Source of the DNA: CAYVBJ01 sp964517005
Lineage (GTDB): Bacteria > Bacteroidota > Rhodothermia > Balneolales > Balneolaceae
Direction of reading: 5' to 3'
DNA length: 13,757 bases
Assembly (NCBI GenBank): GCA_964517005.1
Contig: CAZFAJ010000072.1
Location: forward strand, 1 to 13,757
Below the pieces are notes generated by a model, which did no database searches, was not told where the DNA came from, and worked only from the letters and a program-made list of their open reading frames with translations. This document shows, one piece after another, positions 1 to 6,362 of the stretch (positions are counted from its first letter, which is position 1; every line of letters begins with the position of its first letter). The position numbers were made by a program, and so were the translations under genes.

Positions 1-58
1 GGCCGATAATCGCATCTTGAAGCTCGGGTCGTGTCAAGACTAAAGTGGTGGGTGAGAT

Positions 59-94
59 CTGACAGTATACCGGCGTTTTTTCGGTTTCTGTCAG
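59..94. repeat. Imperfect hairpin with CTGACAG/CTGTCAG arms
   Basis: The arms CTGACAG (59-65) and CTGTCAG (88-94) are perfect 7-bp complements. An inner ACCG/CGGT pair (69-72 with 82-85) extends the stem past a small internal loop. The same outer arms recur at 11182-11207, next to the other copy of the 56-bp repeat, so the hairpin is probably a module of the same dispersed family. Confidence 0.6.
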
Positions 95-136
95 CGTCAT
101 TAACTTTGAAAGAAGGTGGCATAAGGCGATTTTCTC

Positions 137-192
137 ACAAAACCCAACGCTGTCAAATCAGCCGGCAGGCGGACAATGTCCAGTAGGTGCTT
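137..192 (+). repeat. 56-bp dispersed repeat, left copy
   Basis: This segment starts ACAAAACCCAACGCTGTC and ends GTCCAGTAGGTGCTT. Its reverse complement matches 11228-11283 at 52 of 56 positions by manual alignment, and similarity stops abruptly on both sides. It is in a spacer and carries no start codon or plausible peptide. The two copies face each other about 11 kb apart. Confidence 0.85.
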
Positions 193-344
193 ATATGTTT
201 CGAACGACATTTCATATTTGACTAGACAATAGTGTCGTGTCAATGATAAAATATCGGTTTAGTCATTGGGCTTTGACGGAAATGATTCAATTATTTGTAT
301 CAAAATCTTCAACCTCGCTATCACCAGCTGAAAGCCTGAAACAA

Positions 345-408
345 CTCAGCCCAAGGCAGCGCCTTGGGTAAGTGAGGTGATTGTGCTCACATCAGGCTGT
401 AAGCCTGA
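345..408. repeat. REP-like double hairpin
   Basis: Two perfect stems lie side by side. CCCAAGGC (350-357) pairs with GCCTTGGG (361-368) across a 3-nt loop, extended by an outer CTCA/TGAG pair (345-348 with 373-376). TCAGGCT (392-398) pairs with AGCCTGA (402-408) across a GTA loop. Another AGCCTGA at 333-339 could compete for pairing. Twin short stems of this kind are typical of REP elements mobilised by RAYT (IS200-like) transposases, but no such transposase is in the window. Since mobA ends at 468, the structure could also protect the 3' end of the Moco mRNA. Confidence 0.6.
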
Positions 409-467
409 GCGCTTCGCCCCGCCCTGACGAACAATGTGTTGTTGTATAGATCACGAACGAACCCAAA

Positions 468-1037
468 TTAAAAATCACGTTTTTTTATAAATCTATGGTA
501 ATCTTCAGGGGTATTGATATTTCGGATTTCATGCTCCTCTACAGAGAAATAGTCGCAGTGTATCTCTTCAAAAAATCCCACCACAGAGCGCCGGCCTGAT
601 TGCAGATAATCCTCAAGTGCTGTTGCTATTTTTGTACGGTAAATTCCCGCTAAGGGCTGAACGCGTTGTTTGCTTTTGGCTACCAGGGCATCCGCAGGAT
701 CGGGGCTACACGACTGAAGTCTCTTCAGGGTTCTGTCTGATATCAAGGGAAGATCGACCGCAAGAATAGCAATCGATGTTCCGCTTGTATTATGCACTGC
801 AGCTAACAGTCCGCCAAGAGGCCCGGCATCCGGAACAGCATCAGGAATTTGACGATGTTCAGTATCGTTGATCGGATAAGTTCCGGAAAGGAGAATAACG
901 CTGTTAAAAAGCGTGTTTGTGCGATTTACAAGATGCGTTAGAAATGAGCTGCCGTTAATTTTAAGCTGAGACTTGTCGCTGCCCATACGCTTTGATTTGC
1001 CACCGCACAGAATATACAGATCCCGGTTTACATCCAT
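468..1037 (-). CDS. mobA: Molybdenum cofactor guanylyltransferase MobA
   Basis: MobA transfers GMP from GTP to Mo-molybdopterin, giving the guanine dinucleotide cofactor used by DMSO-reductase-family enzymes; it acts in the cytoplasm. The 189-residue length is normal. The nucleotide-binding signature is at residues 10-22 (LCGGKSKRMGSDK, family pattern LAGGxSxRMGxDK). A second conserved block around 69-79 contains DAGPLGGL. The metal-binding aspartate is probably D95 in AVDLP, where the family usually has CDxP, and QPLAGIY (127-133) and NINTPEDY (173-180) match late family motifs. It is the last gene of the operon, and its ATG overlaps the 3' end of moeA by 10 bases, suggesting translational coupling. 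An unrelated nucleotidyltransferase is unlikely given the neighbours. Confidence 0.92.
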   Translation of the reverse strand: MDVNRDLYILCGGKSKRMGSDKSQLKINGSSFLTHLVNRTNTLFNSVILLSGTYPINDTEHRQIPDAVPDAGPLGGLLAAVHNTSGTSIAILAVDLPLISDRTLKRLQSCSPDPADALVAKSKQRVQPLAGIYRTKIATALEDYLQSGRRSVVGFFEEIHCDYFSVEEHEIRNINTPEDYHRFIKKRDF

Positions 1038-2209
1038 GGAAGCGAACCATTTGAAAATGGAATGACGGAGATGTCGTCTCCCGACTGGTACGCGGACTCA
1101 GGGTCAAGCCTTACATACACATTATTTTTGTTGTAAAGCTGCAGCAGATGTGATTTCATCTGGGCTTTTGCGGATACAGTAATTTTACCTTTCTCAACAG
1201 ATACAAATCCGGGGACAAAGAGTGTTTTCGTACCGGGATTTTCCAGGGTATTTGCAGCCGACACGATTGAGTCTGTCATCGAAAGTGAGAACATTTCTGA
1301 AACTACCCGCCTGGCATACATCTCGGCACAAAAAACCGCTGAAACCGGGTTACCCGGAAGATTGCAAACCGGCATGCTATCCCAAATCGAAAAGGTAAAC
1401 GGTTTTCCCGGTTTTTGATTGATTTTCCGAATCAGAAAACCGGCTCCCAGTTTTTGCAGTTCAGAATACAGATAGTCGTGTTTCCCTGCAGAAATTCCAC
1501 CTGTTGTAATGATGATATCCGACTCTTCTTTTAATGCAAGTAATCGTTTTTTAACCGTGTCCGGGTCATCTTCCAACACCGGCCACTCTTTCACCTCTAC
1601 TCCCGGCCAGGATTGAATAATTTGCTTTAAAACCGGCCCGTTGGTGTTCATACTCTCCTCAATCTCGGAACCGGTAACCTGTAGCCCGATTTTCAAGGGA
1701 GCAAAAACCGTGCACTCCTTATTTCCGGATTCAAGAATCAATCCCATTTCATAAGGGCGGATTATACTGCCCTTTTTCAGAACCGTTTTTCCCTTTTTGT
1801 ACCCTTCGCCCTGTAATCGAATAGGATTTCTGCCGGGTATATCTCTAAAAGTAATTTCGTTATTTTTCTCCACGGCCAGCTCAACCGGAATCACCTGGGT
1901 TCCATGTTCTGGAATGGGAGCTCCGGTCATAATCCGTGCACATTTTCCATGAGGAACCGGTTTTGGGTTGGGATTTTCCGGCCTCACTTCAAACGCAACC
2001 GGAAATGAGCGCTGTCCCCTTTCCCAGTCATCCTTGCGCAGTACAAAGCCATCCATTGCTGAGTTATCAAATCGCGGAACATCTCTCTTTGCCGTCACGT
2101 CTTCAGCAAGGACAGAACCCACAGATTGTTTTGCTGGAACCGAAAGGGTTTTATCCCACAAAGGCACATTTTCAGTAATACGTTTCAGGGCATCATCAAC
2201 GGATATCAT
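1028..2209 (-). CDS. moeA: Molybdopterin molybdenumtransferase MoeA
   Basis: MoeA inserts molybdate into adenylylated molybdopterin to form Mo-MPT. The 393 residues are typical. The N-terminal region has FDNSAMDGF (47-55) and RIMTGAPIP (92-100), both hallmarks of the family. The central MoCF-biosynthesis domain (about 172-315) carries QVTGSEI (177-183), TTGGISAGKHDY (235-246), KPGKP (266-270) and NLPGNPVSA (283-291). The small C-terminal MoeA domain follows from about 320. The canonical GGVSVGDYD is GGISAGKHD here, with lysine in place of the first acidic residue; I recall similar variants in related phyla and do not read it as inactivating. It starts 9 bases after moaE and overlaps mobA. No strong ribosome-binding site precedes the ATG. 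Confidence 0.95.
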   Translation of the reverse strand: MISVDDALKRITENVPLWDKTLSVPAKQSVGSVLAEDVTAKRDVPRFDNSAMDGFVLRKDDWERGQRSFPVAFEVRPENPNPKPVPHGKCARIMTGAPIPEHGTQVIPVELAVEKNNEITFRDIPGRNPIRLQGEGYKKGKTVLKKGSIIRPYEMGLILESGNKECTVFAPLKIGLQVTGSEIEESMNTNGPVLKQIIQSWPGVEVKEWPVLEDDPDTVKKRLLALKEESDIIITTGGISAGKHDYLYSELQKLGAGFLIRKINQKPGKPFTFSIWDSMPVCNLPGNPVSAVFCAEMYARRVVSEMFSLSMTDSIVSAANTLENPGTKTLFVPGFVSVEKGKITVSAKAQMKSHLLQLYNKNNVYVRLDPESAYQSGDDISVIPFSNGSLPWM

Positions 2210-2218
2210 AAACAGGAA

Positions 2219-2701
2219 TCATGAATTTGGTTTCTCTTCGGTTTTGGCCTTCATTTTGTTTTCAATGAACAGTTCCTCTTTCCAAACCGAGTGATCTTCA
2301 TACGACTCTCTCTTCCAGATAGGAACCCGCTCTTTTAGTATGTTCATAGTTTCTGCTGTTGCATCAAAAACATCTTTTCGGTGGGCACCGCTAATCCCTA
2401 AAATAATGGATGCTTCACTCACGGGGACAAGCCCAATTCTGTGAACGAGGAAGATTTTTTTCAGATCATACGTTTCAAACATATTCGCTGCAATTAGCTT
2501 CAGCTCTTTAACTGCCATCTCCTCGTAGCAATCGTAGTATAGTTCGATCACTTTCTTGCCGTCGTGGTGATTGCGGGTTGTGCCTGTAAAGATATTTAAC
2601 GCGCCGGCTTCATCATGATGAATAAATTCAAATGCTTCATCGATACTCAGCGTCTCTTGCCGAATATCCACAAAGAGTTGTTCTTCAGTAGTATTCGGCA
2701 T
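2219..2701 (-). CDS. moaE: Molybdopterin synthase catalytic subunit MoaE
   Basis: MoaE is the large subunit of MPT synthase and converts cyclic pyranopterin monophosphate to molybdopterin using sulfur from MoaD thiocarboxylate. Counting from the ATG at 2701 (160 residues), landmarks are GTTRNHHDGK (about 40-49), HRIG (87-90), GAHRK (105-109) and LKERVPIWKRE (122-132). The two lysines in the last motif are seven residues apart, like the E. coli active-site pair K119/K126. A GTG at 2710, overlapping the end of moaA, would add three residues. I prefer the ATG because it gives the junction TAA-C-ATG, identical to the moaD/moaA junction. The C-terminal tail is lysine- and glutamate-rich, and nothing suggests damage. 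Confidence 0.95.
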   Translation of the reverse strand: MPNTTEEQLFVDIRQETLSIDEAFEFIHHDEAGALNIFTGTTRNHHDGKKVIELYYDCYEEMAVKELKLIAANMFETYDLKKIFLVHRIGLVPVSEASIILGISGAHRKDVFDATAETMNILKERVPIWKRESYEDHSVWKEELFIENKMKAKTEEKPNS

Positions 2702-2702
2702 G

Positions 2703-3674
2703 TTATCCACCTATTGCGATCATACTCCGGTTCTCCATATCAGCCAGATTATCCATACCAGCATGGGCTTCTTTTTTAGAGCGGACACTCAGGCGGATGA
2801 TCTCCTTGAGGTTGTGGCCTTTACGAAGCGCTGCCAAAAGGTCGGCCTCCTGGTTTGAAAAAAGGCAATTTTTCAGCTTCCCATCGGCTGTCAGCCGCAA
2901 CCGGTTACAGGTGCCGCAAAAAGGCTCCGTCATAGAACTAATGACAGCAAATGTACCAACGCCCCCTTCAACCCGAAAACTTTTCGATGTGGAGTGTTTG
3001 GCGTCCTGTAGTTTTTCAATCTTGAAATGTTTTCGGGCCTCATCCAGAACATCCTGATAGGTAATTAACTTTTCTGTATCCCAATTGTTACCGGAAAACG
3101 GCATAAATTCGATAAACCGGACATGAATGGGCACTTCTCTTGACCACTCAAGCATCGGAGCTATTTCGTCTTCACTGAAATCCTTCATCAAAACCGAGTT
3201 GATTTTAATCCGCAGCCCGGCATCCATGCCAAGCCGGATATTTTTCATCACGCGTTCAAACCGGTTCCGGCGTGTCATGGTCTCAAACTTCTCAGGGTCC
3301 AGTGTATCCAGGCTGATGTTTACGGATTTCAGTCCCACTTCAAGAAACTTATCAATGTAGCGGTCGAGAAAAACTCCATTGGTGGTGATATTTAAATCAC
3401 GAAAGCCCATTTTAAATAAATGATCTAAAATTTCAGGAAACTCTTTTCTGACTAATGGTTCACCACCGGTGAGCCGAATTTTATCGACTCCCATCTCCTG
3501 GAAAACAGAAACGATTTTGATCAGTTCATCTACGGTGGGCAGGCGGTCATCCGGGGTGAGTGGAATCCCTTCTTCAGGCATGCAGTACGTACATCGTAAA
3601 TTACAGCGCTCCGTAATGGCAATTCGCAGATAGTTATGTACTCTTCCAAATGGATCTTTCAGTATTTCCGGCAT
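2703..3674 (-). CDS. moaA: GTP 3',8-cyclase MoaA (radical SAM)
   Basis: MoaA catalyses the first step of Moco synthesis, the radical SAM rearrangement of GTP to 3',8-cyclo-H2-GTP, which MoaC then converts to cPMP. The N-terminal 4Fe-4S cluster motif is C24-x3-C28-x2-C31, followed by LTGGEP (68-73), which belongs to the SAM-binding region. The second, substrate-binding cluster is C253-x2-C256-x13-C270, the MoaA-specific spacing. The protein ends in GG, needed for activity in characterised MoaA proteins. Its 323 residues are normal. The start lies one base after the moaD stop (TAA-C-ATG). MoaC is not encoded in this window. Confidence 0.97.
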   Translation of the reverse strand: MPEILKDPFGRVHNYLRIAITERCNLRCTYCMPEEGIPLTPDDRLPTVDELIKIVSVFQEMGVDKIRLTGGEPLVRKEFPEILDHLFKMGFRDLNITTNGVFLDRYIDKFLEVGLKSVNISLDTLDPEKFETMTRRNRFERVMKNIRLGMDAGLRIKINSVLMKDFSEDEIAPMLEWSREVPIHVRFIEFMPFSGNNWDTEKLITYQDVLDEARKHFKIEKLQDAKHSTSKSFRVEGGVGTFAVISSMTEPFCGTCNRLRLTADGKLKNCLFSNQEADLLAALRKGHNLKEIIRLSVRSKKEAHAGMDNLADMENRSMIAIGG

Positions 3675-3675
3675 G

Positions 3676-3939
3676 TTAACCTCCCGATACGGGTGTTATA
3701 AGTGCAATTTCGTCGTTTTCTTTTGGCTGATAATCCAGAGATACATAATTCTGGTTAACTGCCACAACGGTATATGGAGCATACTTTTTCAGATCAGGAT
3801 ATTTTCTGCTTAACAGATCCAGCAAGTACGTTAAATTTTCTCCTTTATCAAGAGAAATCATTTCATCTCTTTTGTTTGTGATCTGGGCAAGAATGCTGAA
3901 ATATTTAACGAAGACGGAAGTTTTTTTTTTGATTTCCAT
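3676..3939 (-). CDS. moaD: Molybdopterin synthase sulfur carrier subunit MoaD
   Basis: MoaD is a small ubiquitin-fold protein whose C-terminal glycine is adenylylated and thiocarboxylated by MoeB-type enzymes, then donates sulfur inside the MoaD-MoaE complex. The C-terminus TPVSGG gives the required Gly-Gly, and the body (VFVKYFSILAQI, then an acidic turn and VVAVNQNYV) fits the beta-grasp fold. I chose the ATG at 3939 (87 residues), which begins directly before the first predicted strand. An upstream in-frame ATG at 3975 would add 12 residues that fit the fold poorly. Neither start has a visible ribosome-binding site. Codons 4-7 include a run of ten A residues, a possible slippage site. It is the first gene of the Moco operon. 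Confidence 0.85.
   Translation of the reverse strand: MEIKKKTSVFVKYFSILAQITNKRDEMISLDKGENLTYLLDLLSRKYPDLKKYAPYTVVAVNQNYVSLDYQPKENDEIALITPVSGG
3921..3930 (-). repeat. A10 homopolymer at the start of moaD
   Basis: Ten consecutive T on the plus strand are ten A in the moaD message, encoding three lysines and the first base of the next codon just after the preferred start. It is the longest homopolymer I noticed inside a gene here. Slippage by one base would shift almost all of moaD out of frame. Confidence 0.8.
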
Positions 3940-4162
3940 GTGATGAAAGATACCAAAGTGATTCTTAGCCATCAAAAATTTAAATAAAATAATTGTCTTT
4001 AAATCACTGAAAAAATCGGGCTGTTTTAAATAAGCGTAAAATAAAATTTAATTCATAAAATCTAAGTTAGTAATACTGAGTTAACATATAATTCATACTT
4101 TTTAAACATGAAAAAATTCTGAAACAGACGTACTTAAACAGAAATAAAATCGATTACCATAT
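3940..4162. promoter_or_regulatory. Divergent promoter region, Moco and pst operons
   Basis: This strongly AT-rich spacer lies between two divergently transcribed operons and should hold the promoters of both. I could not identify a confident -35/-10 pair. TATAAT occurs at 4087-4092 on the plus strand without a good upstream partner. No exact TAnnTTTG box, the Bacteroidota consensus, was found towards moaD. No riboswitch-like fold, including a Moco motif, was recognised. Confidence 0.5.
4081..4108 (+). promoter_or_regulatory. Possible Pho-box, hexamers every 11 bp
   Basis: Three related hexamers are spaced by five bases: TTAACA (4081-4086), TTCATA (4092-4097) and TAAACA (4103-4108). The 11-bp period resembles PhoP-type boxes such as the TTAACA direct repeats of Bacillus. 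TTAAACA occurs at 4102-4108 and again at 4134-4140, 32 bases on. The site is 54-82 bases before the pstS start. The background is AT-rich, so this could be chance. Confidence 0.35.
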
Positions 4163-5281
4163 ATGAAAATTTTAAGCAGAATTATTACGCTTGTCTTATT
4201 CACCATTCTGCTCACAGCTTGTGGAGGAGACAAAGACAGAACTCCAGCCGAAGACCGAATAAATATACTTGGTGCGGGTGCAACATTTCCGGCACCTCTT
4301 GTAACCGCAATGGCTGATGAGTACAGAGATATTACCAACAGAAGAGTCACTGTTAATTATCAGTCAATTGGTTCCGGTGGCGGCATTCGCCAGTTCATGG
4401 AACAAACTGTGATGTTTGGAATGAGTGAGGCATATCTATCCGATGAAGTCATTGCTGATATTGAAGAATCGACAGGGGGCCGTGCATTTAACATTCCCAT
4501 TACACTTGCTGATGTTGTACCTACCTATAACCTGCCCGGAATTGACAAAGGACTTGTATTCAGCGGCGAACTGCTGGTTGATATCTACCTTGGTAAAATT
4601 ACCCGCTGGAACGATCCGAAAATCGCTGAATTGAATCCGGATATTGATCTGCCCGACAGGTCTATAACCGTCGTTCACCGCTCGGATGGATCGGGAACAA
4701 CCAATGTATGGACCAGCTACCTGAGCAGAGTTTCGGATGAGTGGAAAAATCAGGTTGGATTTGCCACAAGTGTAAACTGGCCAACTGGGGTCGGGGGAAA
4801 TGGGAATGAAGGAGTCGCCGGTACAGTGATCAATTCACCCGGTGCAATCGGCTATAACAGCCTCACCTATGCCATTTTAAATGATATGTCTTACGGCTAT
4901 GTAATCAACAGTTCCGGAAATGTGATTGAACCGAGTTATGAAGCAACAACGGAAGCAGCAAACATCGACCTGCCAGACGATACAAGAATTCTGTTTACCA
5001 ATACACCTGCCGAAGATGGTTATCCTATTGCGGGATTTGCCTGGATGCTTGTTCATGAAAACCTCGATCAAAACAACGCCATCCAAAACCGCAACGAGGC
5101 CGTGGAGTTGGTTAAATTCCTCATCTGGAGCATAACAGAAGGACAAGATCTGGCTGAACCTCTTGGTTTTGCCCGCATACCTGAAGCTGCATTTGAAAAA
5201 AATATTGCAATGATTCGCGAATTAAAATGGAAAGGTGAAACCATTGGCATGGAACAACTGAAAGAAGAAGAGTTAATTTAA
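4163..5281 (+). CDS. pstS: Phosphate-binding lipoprotein PstS
   Basis: PstS is the high-affinity phosphate receptor of the Pst ABC importer. The N-terminus is a lipoprotein signal: a basic start, a hydrophobic stretch and the lipobox LTAC with the lipidated cysteine at 20, so it should be tethered to a membrane facing the periplasm. The phosphate-site loops are present: GAGATFPAPL (37-46; T41, F42), SIGSGGG (68-74; S71) and HRSDGSGTT (172-180; R173, S177, G178, T179), matching E. coli T10, F11, S38, R135, S139, G140 and T141. The position of E. coli D56 is E89 here (FGMSEA rather than FGASDA). At 372 residues it is close to the usual length. It is the first gene of the operon, with a 79-base gap and a small hairpin before pstC. 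Confidence 0.95.
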   Translation: MKILSRIITLVLFTILLTACGGDKDRTPAEDRINILGAGATFPAPLVTAMADEYRDITNRRVTVNYQSIGSGGGIRQFMEQTVMFGMSEAYLSDEVIADIEESTGGRAFNIPITLADVVPTYNLPGIDKGLVFSGELLVDIYLGKITRWNDPKIAELNPDIDLPDRSITVVHRSDGSGTTNVWTSYLSRVSDEWKNQVGFATSVNWPTGVGGNGNEGVAGTVINSPGAIGYNSLTYAILNDMSYGYVINSSGNVIEPSYEATTEAANIDLPDDTRILFTNTPAEDGYPIAGFAWMLVHENLDQNNAIQNRNEAVELVKFLIWSITEGQDLAEPLGFARIPEAAFEKNIAMIRELKWKGETIGMEQLKEEELI

Positions 5282-5306
5282 AAAATTAAACCGGGCTTAC
5301 TATACT

Positions 5307-5325
5307 CAGGATTGTGAAGATCCTG
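5307..5325 (+). promoter_or_regulatory. Small hairpin between pstS and pstC
   Basis: CAGGAT (5307-5312) pairs with ATCCTG (5320-5325) across a 7-nt loop, in the gap after the pstS stop. There is no U-run behind it, so it is not a standard terminator. In many binding-protein transporter operons a hairpin here stabilises the upstream message so the receptor is made in excess. That role is inference. Confidence 0.4.
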
Positions 5326-5360
5326 TCCTTTAAAGCTTGAGCAAATGATCAGCAGATGTT

Positions 5361-6362
5361 ATGAAGTCGAATATTCTGGAAGACAATAAGCAGGCCGGGA
5401 CAAAACGTAAAAAACCCAACATACTCTACCTATGGCTCGGTGATAAAATATTTATCATTGTTGCTGTTATTTTGGGCAGCAGCGTAATTATTCTTACAGC
5501 AGGAATGGCCTTTGTTCTGTTTGAAGAGGGTAGTTCTACCTTTTTTGAATTTGGTTTTTGGGGATTTATTTCAGAAACAACATGGGATCCGGCTGTTGAA
5601 TTGGTTTTTGGTGCCTGGCCTTTTATGATCGGTACTTTTGTTACCAGTGGCGCCGCCCTGTTGATTGCCTTTTTTCCCGCCCTTGCAGTCGCTATTTTTT
5701 CAGCTGAATATGCCCCAAAATGGCTTTCAGGTATTGTTGACAATCTTATCCAGCTGATTGCTGCTGTACCCAGTGTAGTTATCGGTATTTGGGGTATTTT
5801 TGTACTTGCCCCCTGGCTTCGTGACACCTTATACATGCCTGTTTTTACCTGGGCTGAAGCAAACTCTCCGGGATTGCTTCCTGTTTTGGGTAACCCGACG
5901 GGCTATGGAATAGCTACGGCTACGATTGTACTCGCTTTGATGATTGTTCCCTATACAACAGCTCTTGCCAAAGATGCCATTAAAAGCGTTCCAAAGGAAC
6001 AAAGAGAGGCATCCTGGGCACTGGGATCTACCCGCTGGGAGGTGATTCGAATGGCCGTTCTGCCCTATGCGCGCGGCGGAATTATGGCAGGTGCTATTTT
6101 ATCACTCGGCAGGGCTATAGGCGAAACCATGGCTGTAGCTATGCTTATTGGTAATAAAAATACCCTGCCGTTCTCAGTATTCGGAGCCGCCGCCACCATG
6201 CCCTCTGTTATTGTAAATGAATTCCGCGAAGCGGTAGAAAGCCTTCACTTGTCAAGCCTGATGGCCGTTGGATTTGTCCTTTTTCTGATTGCGCTCATTG
6301 TCAATTTAACTGCTGCATACATCAAGCGAAAGCTTTCCATAGGCGGAGGCCAGGTCGTATGA
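5361..6362 (+). CDS. pstC: Phosphate ABC transporter permease PstC
   Basis: PstC is one of two inner-membrane permeases forming the phosphate channel with PstA. After a basic cytoplasmic start (residues 1-28) the protein has about six hydrophobic segments, near 29-54, 84-114, 128-152, 183-203, 238-262 and 298-321. The EAA loop that docks onto the ATPase is clear at about 215-235 (REASWALGSTRW, then VLP), followed by a helix containing GRAIGET. The 333-residue length fits. The large loop with FEFGFWGFISETTWDP (about 61-77) is characteristic of PstC. Its stop overlaps the pstA start (ATGA), indicating coupled translation. Confidence 0.95.
   Translation: MKSNILEDNKQAGTKRKKPNILYLWLGDKIFIIVAVILGSSVIILTAGMAFVLFEEGSSTFFEFGFWGFISETTWDPAVELVFGAWPFMIGTFVTSGAALLIAFFPALAVAIFSAEYAPKWLSGIVDNLIQLIAAVPSVVIGIWGIFVLAPWLRDTLYMPVFTWAEANSPGLLPVLGNPTGYGIATATIVLALMIVPYTTALAKDAIKSVPKEQREASWALGSTRWEVIRMAVLPYARGGIMAGAILSLGRAIGETMAVAMLIGNKNTLPFSVFGAAATMPSVIVNEFREAVESLHLSSLMAVGFVLFLIALIVNLTAAYIKRKLSIGGGQVV

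Larger units (their letters stand above)
1..467. other. Non-coding region with palindromes and repeats
   Basis: I see no convincing gene here. The stretch lies downstream of the 3' end of mobA, which reads leftwards into it. It contains a hairpin at 59-94, one copy of a 56-bp repeat at 137-192 and a double hairpin at 345-408. A 10-bp direct repeat, GTCGTGTCAA, occurs near 30 and again near 234. The density of inverted repeats suggests dispersed non-coding elements rather than a decayed gene, although a decayed gene cannot be excluded for 1-58 because the window cuts the context. Confidence 0.6.

Noticed and set aside
1968..2294. Plus-strand frame opposite the moeA/moaE junction
   Set aside because: Antisense to two recognisable genes, with serine-rich translation typical of a shadow frame.
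3940..4162. Moco riboswitch before the Moco operon
   Set aside because: The spacer is very AT-rich and I could not find the long GC-containing stems that such an element needs.
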